A stretch of DNA of 39,050 nt from contig JANQNX010000017.1 in NCBI GenBank assembly GCA_028279365.1, positions 1 through 39,050 on the forward strand, given 5' to 3'. The notes under the pieces were generated by a model that did not search any database, was not told the DNA's origin, and saw only the letters and a list, made by a program, of their open reading frames with translations. Shown here one piece after another: positions 1 to 7,591 of this stretch (positions are counted from its first letter, which is position 1; every line of letters begins with the position of its first letter). The DNA is from Gammaproteobacteria bacterium. Lineage in GTDB: Bacteria; Pseudomonadota; Gammaproteobacteria; Eutrophobiales; Eutrophobiaceae. A program made the translations under genes and the position numbers.

Positions 1-99
1 CCTCACCCTGCTCATACGCTCTGACAGCCTCATGAGCATCCTGAACAATATCGTGCACTGTTTCATTCATGGCTTCGTCAATCTTGCCTTGTTCCAACG
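1..99. repeat. Left copy of 99-bp terminal direct repeat
   Basis: Bases 1-99 are identical to 38952-39050. Joining the copies restores an open reading frame across the ends (the lipoprotein gene), so the molecule is circular or circularly permuted with a unit of 38,951 bp. The exact odd length of 99 and its position inside a gene fit an assembler k-mer overlap better than a biological terminal repeat. Confidence 0.9.
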
Positions 100-301
100 C
101 ATCATTTGCATTTTCCATGGCATTAGCAATAAAGCCTTTCATGCCAGCAATCTCACATAATTGCTCTTGCCCAACCTCTGCGCATTGGTCTTTGGTATCA
201 CCTGATAAATTGGTGGAACAGCCCGAATTAAACGCCAGCACGGACACAAGCATCAGCACACTAATGACGCTAAAAATATTGAAATATCTGAGATAATACA
301 T
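1..301 (-). CDS. Predicted lipoprotein, 5' part (gene continues across the join at 38951)
   Basis: This is the first ~100 codons of a 124-residue protein whose end lies at 38878-38951. The ATG at 301-299 follows a TAGGAG ribosome site. The N-terminus has a hydrophobic stretch (about residues 9-25) and then NSGC, a possible lipobox with Cys28, although the -3 residue is Asn rather than the usual Leu. The rest is acidic and helical (repeated NAMEN, NDALEQ, EAMNE runs) with a second pair of cysteines near 40 and 49. It follows the 150-residue membrane protein by 8 bases in the late operon, near the lysozyme. An outer-membrane lysis protein (o-spanin-like) is possible but is inference only; it is longer than most o-spanins. 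Confidence 0.75.
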   Translation of the reverse strand, partial: MYYLRYFNIFSVISVLMLVSVLAFNSGCSTNLSGDTKDQCAEVGQEQLCEIAGMKGFIANAMENANDALEQGKIDEAMNETVHDIVQDAHEAVRAYEQGE

Positions 302-309
302 AAGGTCTC

Positions 310-762
310 CTAAGTAGGTTTAAGTGTCTCTATCACGTTTTCAAGTGCCTGTATCTTAACACCTTGGTCATGATGTGCGCGTTTTAAGTGGTCACGCTCT
401 TTAATGACCGTTAGATTTTCCTTGGCAAGTTCGGCGAAATTCTGGCCCATGTCGCCAATTTTGCTATTCAATGCCTTAATTTCAGCAAGATCTTCGGGGG
501 ATGAGCTGGTCTTACCTTTGCCGCCATTCATCCAGCCCCACGCGACAATTCCCAAAGCTAAAGCAATCCCGATAGCTAGTCCATGTTCTTGCATGATAAC
601 AAACAGGATTTCCGAAGCATTTGTGACTTGTGAGATGTCGTCTGCGCTGGGTTCCTCTCCTGTGAGAGTGAATAACATTGTTGGGATTAAAGATGCCATC
701 GCGGGCGGTAGCGCGCCTTGTAGCTTATAATGGTTTAGGTTTTGTTGGTTTTGATCACTCAT
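310..762 (-). CDS. Membrane protein with coiled-coil tail (lysis region)
   Basis: This 150-residue protein starts after a strong AGGAGG site four bases before the ATG. A moderately hydrophobic segment (about 20-34) is followed by a clear transmembrane helix (about 60-78, GLAIGIALALGIVAWGW), a short Gly/Lys/Ser linker, then a heptad-like charged helix (90-147) predicted to form a coiled coil. It sits between the DUF1353 gene and the lipoprotein gene, downstream of lysozyme. Position and topology would suit a holin-associated or spanin-like role, but no family was recognised. Confidence 0.7.
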   Translation of the reverse strand: MSDQNQQNLNHYKLQGALPPAMASLIPTMLFTLTGEEPSADDISQVTNASEILFVIMQEHGLAIGIALALGIVAWGWMNGGKGKTSSSPEDLAEIKALNSKIGDMGQNFAELAKENLTVIKERDHLKRAHHDQGVKIQALENVIETLKPT

Positions 763-770
763 GCGGCCTC

Positions 771-1160
771 CTAGTAAGCGTTAGGATAGACCTTTAGTAA
801 GCCGTGACGTTTAAAATCTCGCTGGCTACGTCGTTGGTTACCAAATAATCTGACCGCATAATAAAACAATTTGGCTTTCCATTCTTGAACCCCATAATCG
901 CGCATCGCTTCTAAAAAGATTTGATCGTGCAATTTTCGGTTTTGACTGCCTTGCGCATACAAGTAATCATGAATAATAGTAGCCTCCAGATAATGACCGT
1001 AGGTCGAAAACAACCATTGCAGTAATTTGGGAATGCTTGCAAAATCAGTGGGGAAGCCTTGAGGCACATGTACCGTACGCCATGTGAACTCATGCCATAC
1101 CACCCATAGATGAGGATGGAAAGGGTGACGTTTCAGCGTGGCATAGCGGTCTGCATTCAT
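771..1160 (-). CDS. DUF1353 family protein
   Basis: This 129-residue protein carries the two hallmarks of DUF1353: GFPTDFASIP (residues 35-44) and HDYLY (64-68), with conserved Trp, Tyr and basic residues after them (WKAKLFYYAVRLFG). The family is widespread in tail and lysis regions of phages of Gram-negative hosts. Its biochemical role is not settled; the conserved His and Asp residues have suggested a hydrolase-like fold. It lies just after lysozyme in the late operon, separated from it by an 83-base gap with no gene, and its stop is 8 bases before the next ATG. Confidence 0.85.
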   Translation of the reverse strand: MNADRYATLKRHPFHPHLWVVWHEFTWRTVHVPQGFPTDFASIPKLLQWLFSTYGHYLEATIIHDYLYAQGSQNRKLHDQIFLEAMRDYGVQEWKAKLFYYAVRLFGNQRRSQRDFKRHGLLKVYPNAY

Positions 1161-1243
1161 AGCCAGAGTGTAAATTAATGTGAAATCTTTACAATAACCG
1201 ATTGTCAGAAGGTGTATTTTTTGTTAGGAAATGTGACATATTG

Positions 1244-1666
1244 TTATTTTCTTATACCGGTGCGCATTTGCTCGCTCATGCGTTTTGCCCGTGCCGGTGT
1301 GTCTTCCCGATACCACTTGCTATCCAGCATTTCATCAGCGGCTTGGTCAAACTGATGTAATTCGATAAAGCGTAGTGTTTTCTTAAAATTTAATAACCCA
1401 TTAATCCCTAACTGGAAGGCCATATTTGCCAACACTTCCTGCCGCGGTTCATCAAGCCCCATCGCCCAAGGAAAATTTTTATAGACTTCCTCAATCACCT
1501 CATTAATGTCATTATCAAACAAAAAATTAATTTCAGTCGCACTTAATCCACGATCTTGAAGGTTTCGACCAATACCGATTGTAGGAATGCCTTTGCTATC
1601 TAAGTAAACCTTATTGCGCAACCCTTCGTCACGCAACAATGATTTTTTTAATTGAGAGGTATTCAC
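1244..1666 (-). CDS. T4-type lysozyme (GH24 endolysin)
   Basis: This 140-residue muramidase cuts the glycan strands of peptidoglycan at lysis. The catalytic pattern matches T4 lysozyme in residues and spacing: Glu14 in RDEGLR, Asp23 in VYLDSKG and Thr29 in PTIGIGRNL (T4 has E11, D20, T26). The C-terminal helical lobe includes AFQLGINGLLNFKKTL and WYREDTPARAKRM. There is no signal peptide or signal-anchor, so release to the periplasm would need a holin. The start is GTG with no visible ribosome site; the gene follows the tail-fibre gene by 23 bases and may depend on coupling or on a site not recognised here. Confidence 0.95.
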   Translation of the reverse strand: MNTSQLKKSLLRDEGLRNKVYLDSKGIPTIGIGRNLQDRGLSATEINFLFDNDINEVIEEVYKNFPWAMGLDEPRQEVLANMAFQLGINGLLNFKKTLRFIELHQFDQAADEMLDSKWYREDTPARAKRMSEQMRTGIRK

Positions 1667-1689
1667 TATAGTAATTTTTTAATTAAAAA

Positions 1690-2907
1690 TTATTCAAATA
1701 TCCAGCCAAGCGTATCGATTGAAGTAGTGCCGCCGGTGGTGTCTGTTCTAACACGTACTTGACTGCTTGAGTCCAATCGACGTTGGACTTCATTTTGAGC
1801 CTGCTCGCTATCTGCCGAAACATAGGTAGTTGAAACCGATTGGCTTGCGGCTACATCTTCCTGAAATGTCTCTGTAATCAATACAGCTTTTGCATCATTA
1901 TTTCTTGAGGTAAAATTATGTAATACGGCTATTGTATTAGGTGGCGCAGTTATAGTTAATAATGCCCCGCTTGTTGATCCAGTTCCGCTAAAATCACTGA
2001 CTCTTGAGTAATAGCTACCACGCTTGTTTGTTTGTTTTATATCTAATAAATCGCTTGAACTATCATTCCTGGCAGCTCCGACATATGCAGAATAAGTATA
2101 CCCAGACGGCAAAGTCGGACTCGCACTGTCTGACATAAACCCATTAACATCCGTCCCATTGTATAGGATAAACAGGTAATACCAAGTGTCTGCCGCCTCA
2201 GTGTCCGTCGCATCTAGGCCACCAATACCGGAGACTGTAATATCAATATTCTCATTCACTGAAAAGGCTTTGTAGATACTACCATTAGTATCCTCTAACA
2301 ACAGTTGATCGGCGGTGATATTGACGACCGTGACAGACGTGCGCGTGATTTCTAGATTTTTATGTTCAGCAATGACGTTGTTAGCAATCTGTGGCGTATG
2401 AGTAAGTAAATTAAATTGCGTGCCATCATAAAAAATAATGGCGGGGACGCCTGCTCGTAATTCGTTCCCTGTTAACGCATGACCATCGATAAAAATATTC
2501 CCAGCACCCACGCTATTAATATTAATCGTAGTAGCCCCTGTGTTAGTATTTGCCGGAACAAATCTAAAGGCTTGCCCACTTGCATAAGCTGTGATGGCGG
2601 GCGACAAAGAGCCTGTAATGGTATTGGTGCCTGAGATTGAGCTTATTGCTACCAATCCCCCGTCTTGTATTTGTCCAACAGAGGGGACACCCGTGCGCGT
2701 GGTTGAATTTGCCACATTTAATATAGTTTGTGATCCCATCTTGAGATCACCTGTCATTGTAGATTGACCGTCCACCGCGACTGAGTTTGTGATCTCGTCC
2801 GCAATGTCGTTCATTGTGTTGTTGTGCGTGGTCGAACTAATCGTGGTGCCCGTGACGACAGGGTTTCCACTTGGTAGCGAGTACGACCCGCTTCCGTTTC
2901 TAGCCAT
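1690..2907 (-). CDS. Tail fibre-like protein
   Basis: This 405-residue virion protein begins with a widespread phage fibre N-terminal module: MARNGSGSYSLPSGNPVVTG, then NDIADEIT, VDGQSTMTGDLKMGSQTI and SVGQIQDG. This module typically attaches a fibre to the particle. The middle has a Gly/Asn/Thr-rich repeat-like region ending in FYDGTQFNLL. The C-terminal half (about 185-405) is a different beta-rich domain with a Gly/Ser linker near 310-316. A receptor-binding role is inferred. It is the last gene before lysozyme. Confidence 0.85.
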   Translation of the reverse strand: MARNGSGSYSLPSGNPVVTGTTISSTTHNNTMNDIADEITNSVAVDGQSTMTGDLKMGSQTILNVANSTTRTGVPSVGQIQDGGLVAISSISGTNTITGSLSPAITAYASGQAFRFVPANTNTGATTININSVGAGNIFIDGHALTGNELRAGVPAIIFYDGTQFNLLTHTPQIANNVIAEHKNLEITRTSVTVVNITADQLLLEDTNGSIYKAFSVNENIDITVSGIGGLDATDTEAADTWYYLFILYNGTDVNGFMSDSASPTLPSGYTYSAYVGAARNDSSSDLLDIKQTNKRGSYYSRVSDFSGTGSTSGALLTITAPPNTIAVLHNFTSRNNDAKAVLITETFQEDVAASQSVSTTYVSADSEQAQNEVQRRLDSSSQVRVRTDTTGGTTSIDTLGWIFE

Positions 2908-2997
2908 TTTGATACCTCGTTAATAATATATTACAATAAGCTATGACTGGAATAATTACGTTTTTAGCATTAATGCTCATATTCTTTATCCTTGATA

Positions 2998-4440
2998 TTA
3001 TTGAGCATTATTAGCTTGTTCTGATTGATAAAGAATAGGGTAAAGTTCGGGTGGTATATACCCAGGACGCATAATATCTTGATGCTTCATTTTATATAAA
3101 GCATTGGCTAAACGCGACTGTACACCAGGCATGCCCGCATAGCCGGCCGCAGCTCCCGCTACCAAGCCAGCACCTGTGCCTGGCGCTACCATTTCTCCTA
3201 TACCCATTTTGCCCAGTGTGCTTAATGATACTGGATCTCTATTAGCCACACGGCTAATAACTGGCTGTAAATTCTCTTGCAAGTTTTTTAACGGGCCATA
3301 ACGTTGGTTTAATTCGCCAATCCCTGGCATCACTTGTTCTAATTCGCCTTTGGCAGACGATGCCATATTACGTCTCACTGCTTCAGGGACAGGGGTGGAG
3401 CTTAACTGACTGCGTGCAAAATTAATTTCATTGTATAAGTTAGTTTTAAAATCCTGTAATTGTTGTGGGCTAAAATTGGTCACCCCTGCTTCACTAAGCT
3501 GTGCTTTATAAGCATCCACCATATCATTAATCTTTTTAAGATTTTTAGTGCCCTCTATTCTAGTTACACCACCGAGATCCGCTTTTAACTCATCAATCTT
3601 GTCAAACACCACAGAAGTAGGGACTGATTTTCCTTCGCTTGTCGCCTTAACGATCAATTCATCAATTTGACTTCCTACTGTGCGCAATGATGTATTTAAT
3701 TTTTCGAAGCCTTTGGGCGTTAATGTAATGCCTTCTCTAAGGGCTGTTGCGGATAATGTCGCTTTGTCTTCTGGAGATAAAGTGGTACTAAATTTAGCCG
3801 CACGCTCATATAACGTTTGAGGAAGACGTTCTGGAATGGCTTTTGACGTAAGGCGTGACGCCACTTTAGCGCCTTGTATGGGATTGGTGGTAGTCCTTAA
3901 TACTTTAGCAGCAGTATTTGGGGCTGCTGCGATCACGGGTATGCCTAACGTAGCGACATCCATTCCTGTGGACACAGGTTCGGTTTCAAGTGTTCGCTGA
4001 AATTTATCGACAGATCCATATTTATCCATCATCGCTTGTTTAATACGTTCTTCACTTGCGCGTAATTCTTCAAGTCTGGCATCGGGTTGATAATTTTGCC
4101 GGCCTCCTCGGGTTAAGATATCGCCGCCCATTTCTATCAAATTCCCCATAGATTTGGCAGTTTCTAAAGGATTCGCCAACGCATCTACAATACTTTTTCC
4201 AACATTGTAAGCGTCACCTGGAATATTCTTGACCATTCTTTTGGCCGAAAAATCATAAGCATCGTCCGCTTCCACCACAGGCGGGTCTGACGATTCGGGA
4301 CCATCCATCGGGGGCGGACCGCCCTTGCTTACATCGTATTGCTCCTGCAAAAGCTGGAATGCTTCTTCACGCGTTGATCCTTCCGGTCCTTCGATACGGT
4401 ATTTTTTGCCATCGGGTGATGTAAATTCATACGTCGGCAT
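2998..4440 (-). CDS. Virion protein, probable ejection or internal protein
   Basis: The protein is 480 residues from the ATG at 4440, which overlaps the previous stop as TAATG; a longer reading frame to 4464 is less likely. The N-terminus, MPTYEFTSPDGKKYRIEGPE followed by GSTREEAFQLLQ, is a small module common on podovirus structural proteins. The middle (about 215-400) is a long helical, charged region, and residues 410-450 form a Gly/Ala-rich amphipathic stretch (GTGAGLVAGAAAGYAGMPG) that could insert in membranes. Length, helix content and position beside two other late proteins suggest a DNA-ejection protein. Confidence 0.65.
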   Translation of the reverse strand: MPTYEFTSPDGKKYRIEGPEGSTREEAFQLLQEQYDVSKGGPPPMDGPESSDPPVVEADDAYDFSAKRMVKNIPGDAYNVGKSIVDALANPLETAKSMGNLIEMGGDILTRGGRQNYQPDARLEELRASEERIKQAMMDKYGSVDKFQRTLETEPVSTGMDVATLGIPVIAAAPNTAAKVLRTTTNPIQGAKVASRLTSKAIPERLPQTLYERAAKFSTTLSPEDKATLSATALREGITLTPKGFEKLNTSLRTVGSQIDELIVKATSEGKSVPTSVVFDKIDELKADLGGVTRIEGTKNLKKINDMVDAYKAQLSEAGVTNFSPQQLQDFKTNLYNEINFARSQLSSTPVPEAVRRNMASSAKGELEQVMPGIGELNQRYGPLKNLQENLQPVISRVANRDPVSLSTLGKMGIGEMVAPGTGAGLVAGAAAGYAGMPGVQSRLANALYKMKHQDIMRPGYIPPELYPILYQSEQANNAQ

Positions 4441-5603
4441 TATTGAACCTCTTCTACCGACCAACCAGGTGGAAGTTCGGTTTTAATTGAAGCATCCATT
4501 TCATCAATCACCCGATCAAAATCTGCGATAGTAGGCGGCTGGTATTGATACCCGGCTAATGAACGATTTTGTTGAAAATATTGCACGGCCGCATTTTTCT
4601 GGTTATAGGCTTGTTCTATTGAATCAATTAAGCGATTTAGCCGTTGTATATTTTGCTCTTCAGATAATTTTGGATTGTAAGCACGCGCAATTAAACGTTC
4701 ACCCTCTCTCTCAGTAAACTGAGCACCTAATACTTCTCTTAAATTACGTTGCACGACTTCTTCAACCGCCTCACGGGTATTGACTGCATCTGGATTAATA
4801 AAGGCTTGCACCGCATCAGGCACATTCCCCACAATAGGGCCTGTTAAATTTTGGCTTTTGCCGAGTTGATCTCTCGCCCATTTCAATTGATTTAAGTTTT
4901 TAGCCGCGTCCGCACTACCCCCACTTACAAAAGGCACATACACACTTTTAGCAAATTCTTTGTCAATGGCTTCCTGTCCAGGGGTCATCTGCCCACCCAT
5001 AATATTTTCAATCTTGGTGCCTCCGGCTTCTGCAATCCTTGTTTTTGCATCAATCACAGGTTGATTTGGCATGTATTGACCTGGATTGTTAGGATCAGGC
5101 ACCACCAAATCTGTGGGTTTGGACTGGTAAGGTTTGGGTGCCATCGGATGTGCCGAGACTTCGCCTGTTGAACTCACTTGATATAAAGGATTGCCTTGTT
5201 CATCGACCACCGTTTGGTAAGTGTCACTAGGCGCTTGATTCAAGCGATTTGAATACGCCTGTATCAACATGTCTTGCGCCACAGGGTTATCGGACATATC
5301 ACTTAAGGCGGTCATAGGGTCCTGATTTCGAAGCGCCTCAATCAATGCGCCCCGGTCTTGTGCGTCTTGACGATAAAGTCCTTGTGCATATTCATTGGCG
5401 CCTCGTTGTGCTTTATCTGCACTGTACGTTCTTAGTAAATGTGCAACACGATTTAAATTATTCTCAGGCACGAATATCCCGCCAGGGGCTGTGGTACCTA
5501 ATTGAGGTGCCGTATTTGTGGCCTGCTGACGTAACTGGTTCGCCTGCAATTGGCGACGTTGCAGTTCATATTGGTTATTACGTGGGGTAAATTGTACAGG
5601 CAT
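4440..5603 (-). CDS. Virion protein, probable ejection or internal protein
   Basis: A 387-residue Gln/Asn-rich, mostly helical protein. The N-terminal 35 residues are full of Gln and Arg (RRQLQANQLRQQ). A helical core with a long coiled segment lies at 285-345 (EREGERLIARAYNPKLSEEQ), and the C-terminus is LPPGWSVEEVQ. No enzyme motif was seen. It lies between the 344- and 480-residue proteins with a 2-base gap on one side and a TAATG overlap on the other, so the three are probably made together. Role as an internal or ejection protein is inferred from context. Confidence 0.65.
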   Translation of the reverse strand: MPVQFTPRNNQYELQRRQLQANQLRQQATNTAPQLGTTAPGGIFVPENNLNRVAHLLRTYSADKAQRGANEYAQGLYRQDAQDRGALIEALRNQDPMTALSDMSDNPVAQDMLIQAYSNRLNQAPSDTYQTVVDEQGNPLYQVSSTGEVSAHPMAPKPYQSKPTDLVVPDPNNPGQYMPNQPVIDAKTRIAEAGGTKIENIMGGQMTPGQEAIDKEFAKSVYVPFVSGGSADAAKNLNQLKWARDQLGKSQNLTGPIVGNVPDAVQAFINPDAVNTREAVEEVVQRNLREVLGAQFTEREGERLIARAYNPKLSEEQNIQRLNRLIDSIEQAYNQKNAAVQYFQQNRSLAGYQYQPPTIADFDRVIDEMDASIKTELPPGWSVEEVQ

Positions 5604-5605
5604 GA

Positions 5606-6640
5606 TTAAAAACCAAATGTAGTTAGCTGGACAGGGCCTGCATTAGATAAAGCAGATCCTGTAGGAGACCAAATGCCAGCGCCTGGCATACCAAAAGATG
5701 ATGCTACATACGGAGCTGCTGCACTGGCTAAATTGGTCAAACCCCCAAATAACCCAGATTGTGATTGAGCGTCCGCATTATACTGAGCAATATCCGCATT
5801 ATATTGATTAGTGGTTGCCCCCATAATATCCACAGGCGCTGCACTTGCACCTTGAAACCCAGGGAAAGAAGGTTGAGTAATATTGCCGCCTGTACGTAGT
5901 GCATTGATTTCTTGTAAGGGTAATCCACGCAAATAAGAGGCAGCGGCTAACGCGCGATCTTGCTCAGTCCCTGCTTGACCAATCACGGCTAAGCGTGCGT
6001 CGTTAGATCGACGGTTAAAATCATCCATTTCTCTTGTCCAGGCTTCCGATCCCGGCGTAAAGCCTGCTTGTAATAATTGGGTACGTTTATCTTCAATATC
6101 ACGGTCTAAATAGGGATTGAGACGATCCATCAAGGCCGCTTCTGTTTGATCTCTCAAATCTGTGACGGACTCAAAATCAAACGGCGTCCCTAGTGTCTGT
6201 TGTAATTCCGGCAATTTATCTAATGCCAGTCCTCGATAGGCATCTAATAACTGTTGATCCGCAGGGTCTAGTGCAATGTTTACCGTGGCTTGATCTGATT
6301 GCGTAATAAAATCATCCCGATTGGGTGCGACCGGTCTAGAGCCTCTTCCATAACTACTGCCGTAACTTGGTCCTAGAGGTGACGTTTGTTGATAGTTAGA
6401 TGAATAATTATTGTAACGATTTAATGCATTTTGATAATCCTGCACCGCCTGATTGTAAGCAGATTCATCAAACGTTTCCCCGTAAGTAACGGTCTGGCTT
6501 CCCCATGGGGTATAATAATTAGGGTTATTTAAAAGGGCGTTAAGACGCGCAGTTTCTCTGTTTTCAATCCCTTGTTGTTCGGCGGCCTGTACGTAATCCG
6601 GTGCATCGGGCGCATCACTTGATTTTCCACCACCGCCCAT
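5606..6640 (-). CDS. Podovirus-type virion structural protein
   Basis: 344 residues, starting MGGGGKSSDAPDAPDYVQAA. The pattern of a Gly-rich start, then ENRETARLNALLNNPN and TPWGSQTVTY, and later repeated QYNADIAQYNADA, is typical of a structural protein family found in many podoviruses with P22-type portals. The middle (about 120-250) is helical and charged; the C-terminus is hydrophobic and small-residue rich (GLFGGLTNLASAAAPYVASS), suggesting membrane contact during ejection. The ATG shares a base with the stop of the HNH gene (TAATG). Confidence 0.7.
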   Translation of the reverse strand: MGGGGKSSDAPDAPDYVQAAEQQGIENRETARLNALLNNPNYYTPWGSQTVTYGETFDESAYNQAVQDYQNALNRYNNYSSNYQQTSPLGPSYGSSYGRGSRPVAPNRDDFITQSDQATVNIALDPADQQLLDAYRGLALDKLPELQQTLGTPFDFESVTDLRDQTEAALMDRLNPYLDRDIEDKRTQLLQAGFTPGSEAWTREMDDFNRRSNDARLAVIGQAGTEQDRALAAASYLRGLPLQEINALRTGGNITQPSFPGFQGASAAPVDIMGATTNQYNADIAQYNADAQSQSGLFGGLTNLASAAAPYVASSFGMPGAGIWSPTGSALSNAGPVQLTTFGF

Positions 6641-7146
6641 TAGAAATTACCTCGCGCAAATTCACCAAAATTACGGACTGCAAATTTATCATACGCTCTC
6701 GCTGCATCCTCTTCATTTTCAAAGCGACCTAGATATATTTTTTTATTGTTTATATGCGCCTCTGCTGCCCATTTCCTCCTAGATTTATCCCAATAGACGC
6801 CTTTGTATTTGGAAGTTGTTTCGCCTCTATTCCCTACTTTATTGCGTAAATTTTCCTGCTGCGTACATTCTCTTAAATTGGAAAAGCGGTTATCGTCACG
6901 AATACCATTTTTATGGTCAATTCTATCTTTAGGCCAATTGCCAGTCATATAAAGCCACACTAGGCGATGGGCACGATATTTTTGCCCTTTTACATTTATA
7001 AGTACATATCCATTATCCGACACCCATCCCGCAATGTCGCCTTCTTTTGCATTATAAGTAATTGTAACTTTACGGATAAATAACCCAGATTCTGGATTAT
7101 AATGGAATAGCTCTTTTAGCTTTTCTTGAGTGAGAAATTCTGCCAT
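6640..7146 (-). CDS. HNH homing endonuclease with AP2 DNA-binding domain
   Basis: A 168-residue free-standing endonuclease. The HNH core has RAHRLVW (His60), then RIDHKNGIRDDNRFSNLR (Asp77-His78, Asn80, Asn90) and QENLRNK. A C-terminal AP2-type DNA-binding domain (about 113-165) shows KYKGVYWDKSRRKWAAE, KKIYLGRFENEEDAARAYD and NFGEFA. Such genes spread by cutting alleles that lack them. Here it sits inside the virion operon: its start overlaps the end of the GNAT gene by 50 bases and its stop overlaps the next ATG, so the insertion leaves no gap and no visible intron. Confidence 0.92.
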   Translation of the reverse strand: MAEFLTQEKLKELFHYNPESGLFIRKVTITYNAKEGDIAGWVSDNGYVLINVKGQKYRAHRLVWLYMTGNWPKDRIDHKNGIRDDNRFSNLRECTQQENLRNKVGNRGETTSKYKGVYWDKSRRKWAAEAHINNKKIYLGRFENEEDAARAYDKFAVRNFGEFARGNF

Positions 7147-7591
7147 CTAAATAGTCTTTATCGATCCATTGGCATTCATTTCGAAACATTTTCATTACGA
7201 TCAAATCGCCAGACGGAGTTGCTTTTTCAAGGATAGCTTCTTGAGTGAACCCAAGTCTCGCATTTAAACGTATCGCACGTTCATTCCACGATTCTACAAG
7301 GCCATTACACCGCACGCAACCAAGTTGGTTAAAAACATAATCAAATACTGAGAATAGGAACTCATTGGTCGCCCAGAGCCCTTCTCCAGCTACATGCAAG
7401 GTGCAAGCATGATAAGTATCATCTTCTTTTTTAGGTATAAATCGATCAAATACGACAGCAGCCAATAAACGCTGTTTCTCTTCACTGTAGTAACCTATGG
7501 TGGTGAAATTTGTCCACCCATATTCCTCATCTAGCTTAACCTGAACCCAATCAGCAATCAGCTCTTTAGGTTGCGTGATAATGCGCTTTAT
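7097..7591 (-). CDS. GNAT-type acetyltransferase, likely non-ATG start
   Basis: A protein of about 164 residues of the GNAT fold, with LWATNEFLFSVFDYVFNQLG, NGLVESWNERAIRLNARLGF and a TPSGDLIVMKMFRNECQW ending like those of phage tail-region GNAT proteins. The only ATG/GTG/TTG start (TTG at 7465) would remove the first beta-strands, while homologous-looking sequence (RIITQPKELIADWVQV, GYYSEEKQRLLAAVVFDRF) continues upstream to a stop. The likeliest start is ATA at 7591-7589, overlapping the TAA of the preceding gene and 8 bases after AGGA; ATT at 7582-7580 is another choice. The acceptor substrate is unknown. The C-terminus overlaps the HNH gene and may have been altered by that insertion. 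Confidence 0.8.
   Translation of the reverse strand: MKRIITQPKELIADWVQVKLDEEYGWTNFTTIGYYSEEKQRLLAAVVFDRFIPKKEDDTYHACTLHVAGEGLWATNEFLFSVFDYVFNQLGCVRCNGLVESWNERAIRLNARLGFTQEAILEKATPSGDLIVMKMFRNECQWIDKDYLDGRISHSRKAKRAIPL

Noticed and set aside
2896..2976. 26-residue minus-strand ORF (MSINAKNVIIPVIAYCNILL...) between the 480-residue gene and the tail fibre
   Set aside because: There is an AGGA-like site, but the ORF overlaps the fibre start and has no coupling or recognisable feature; evidence too thin.
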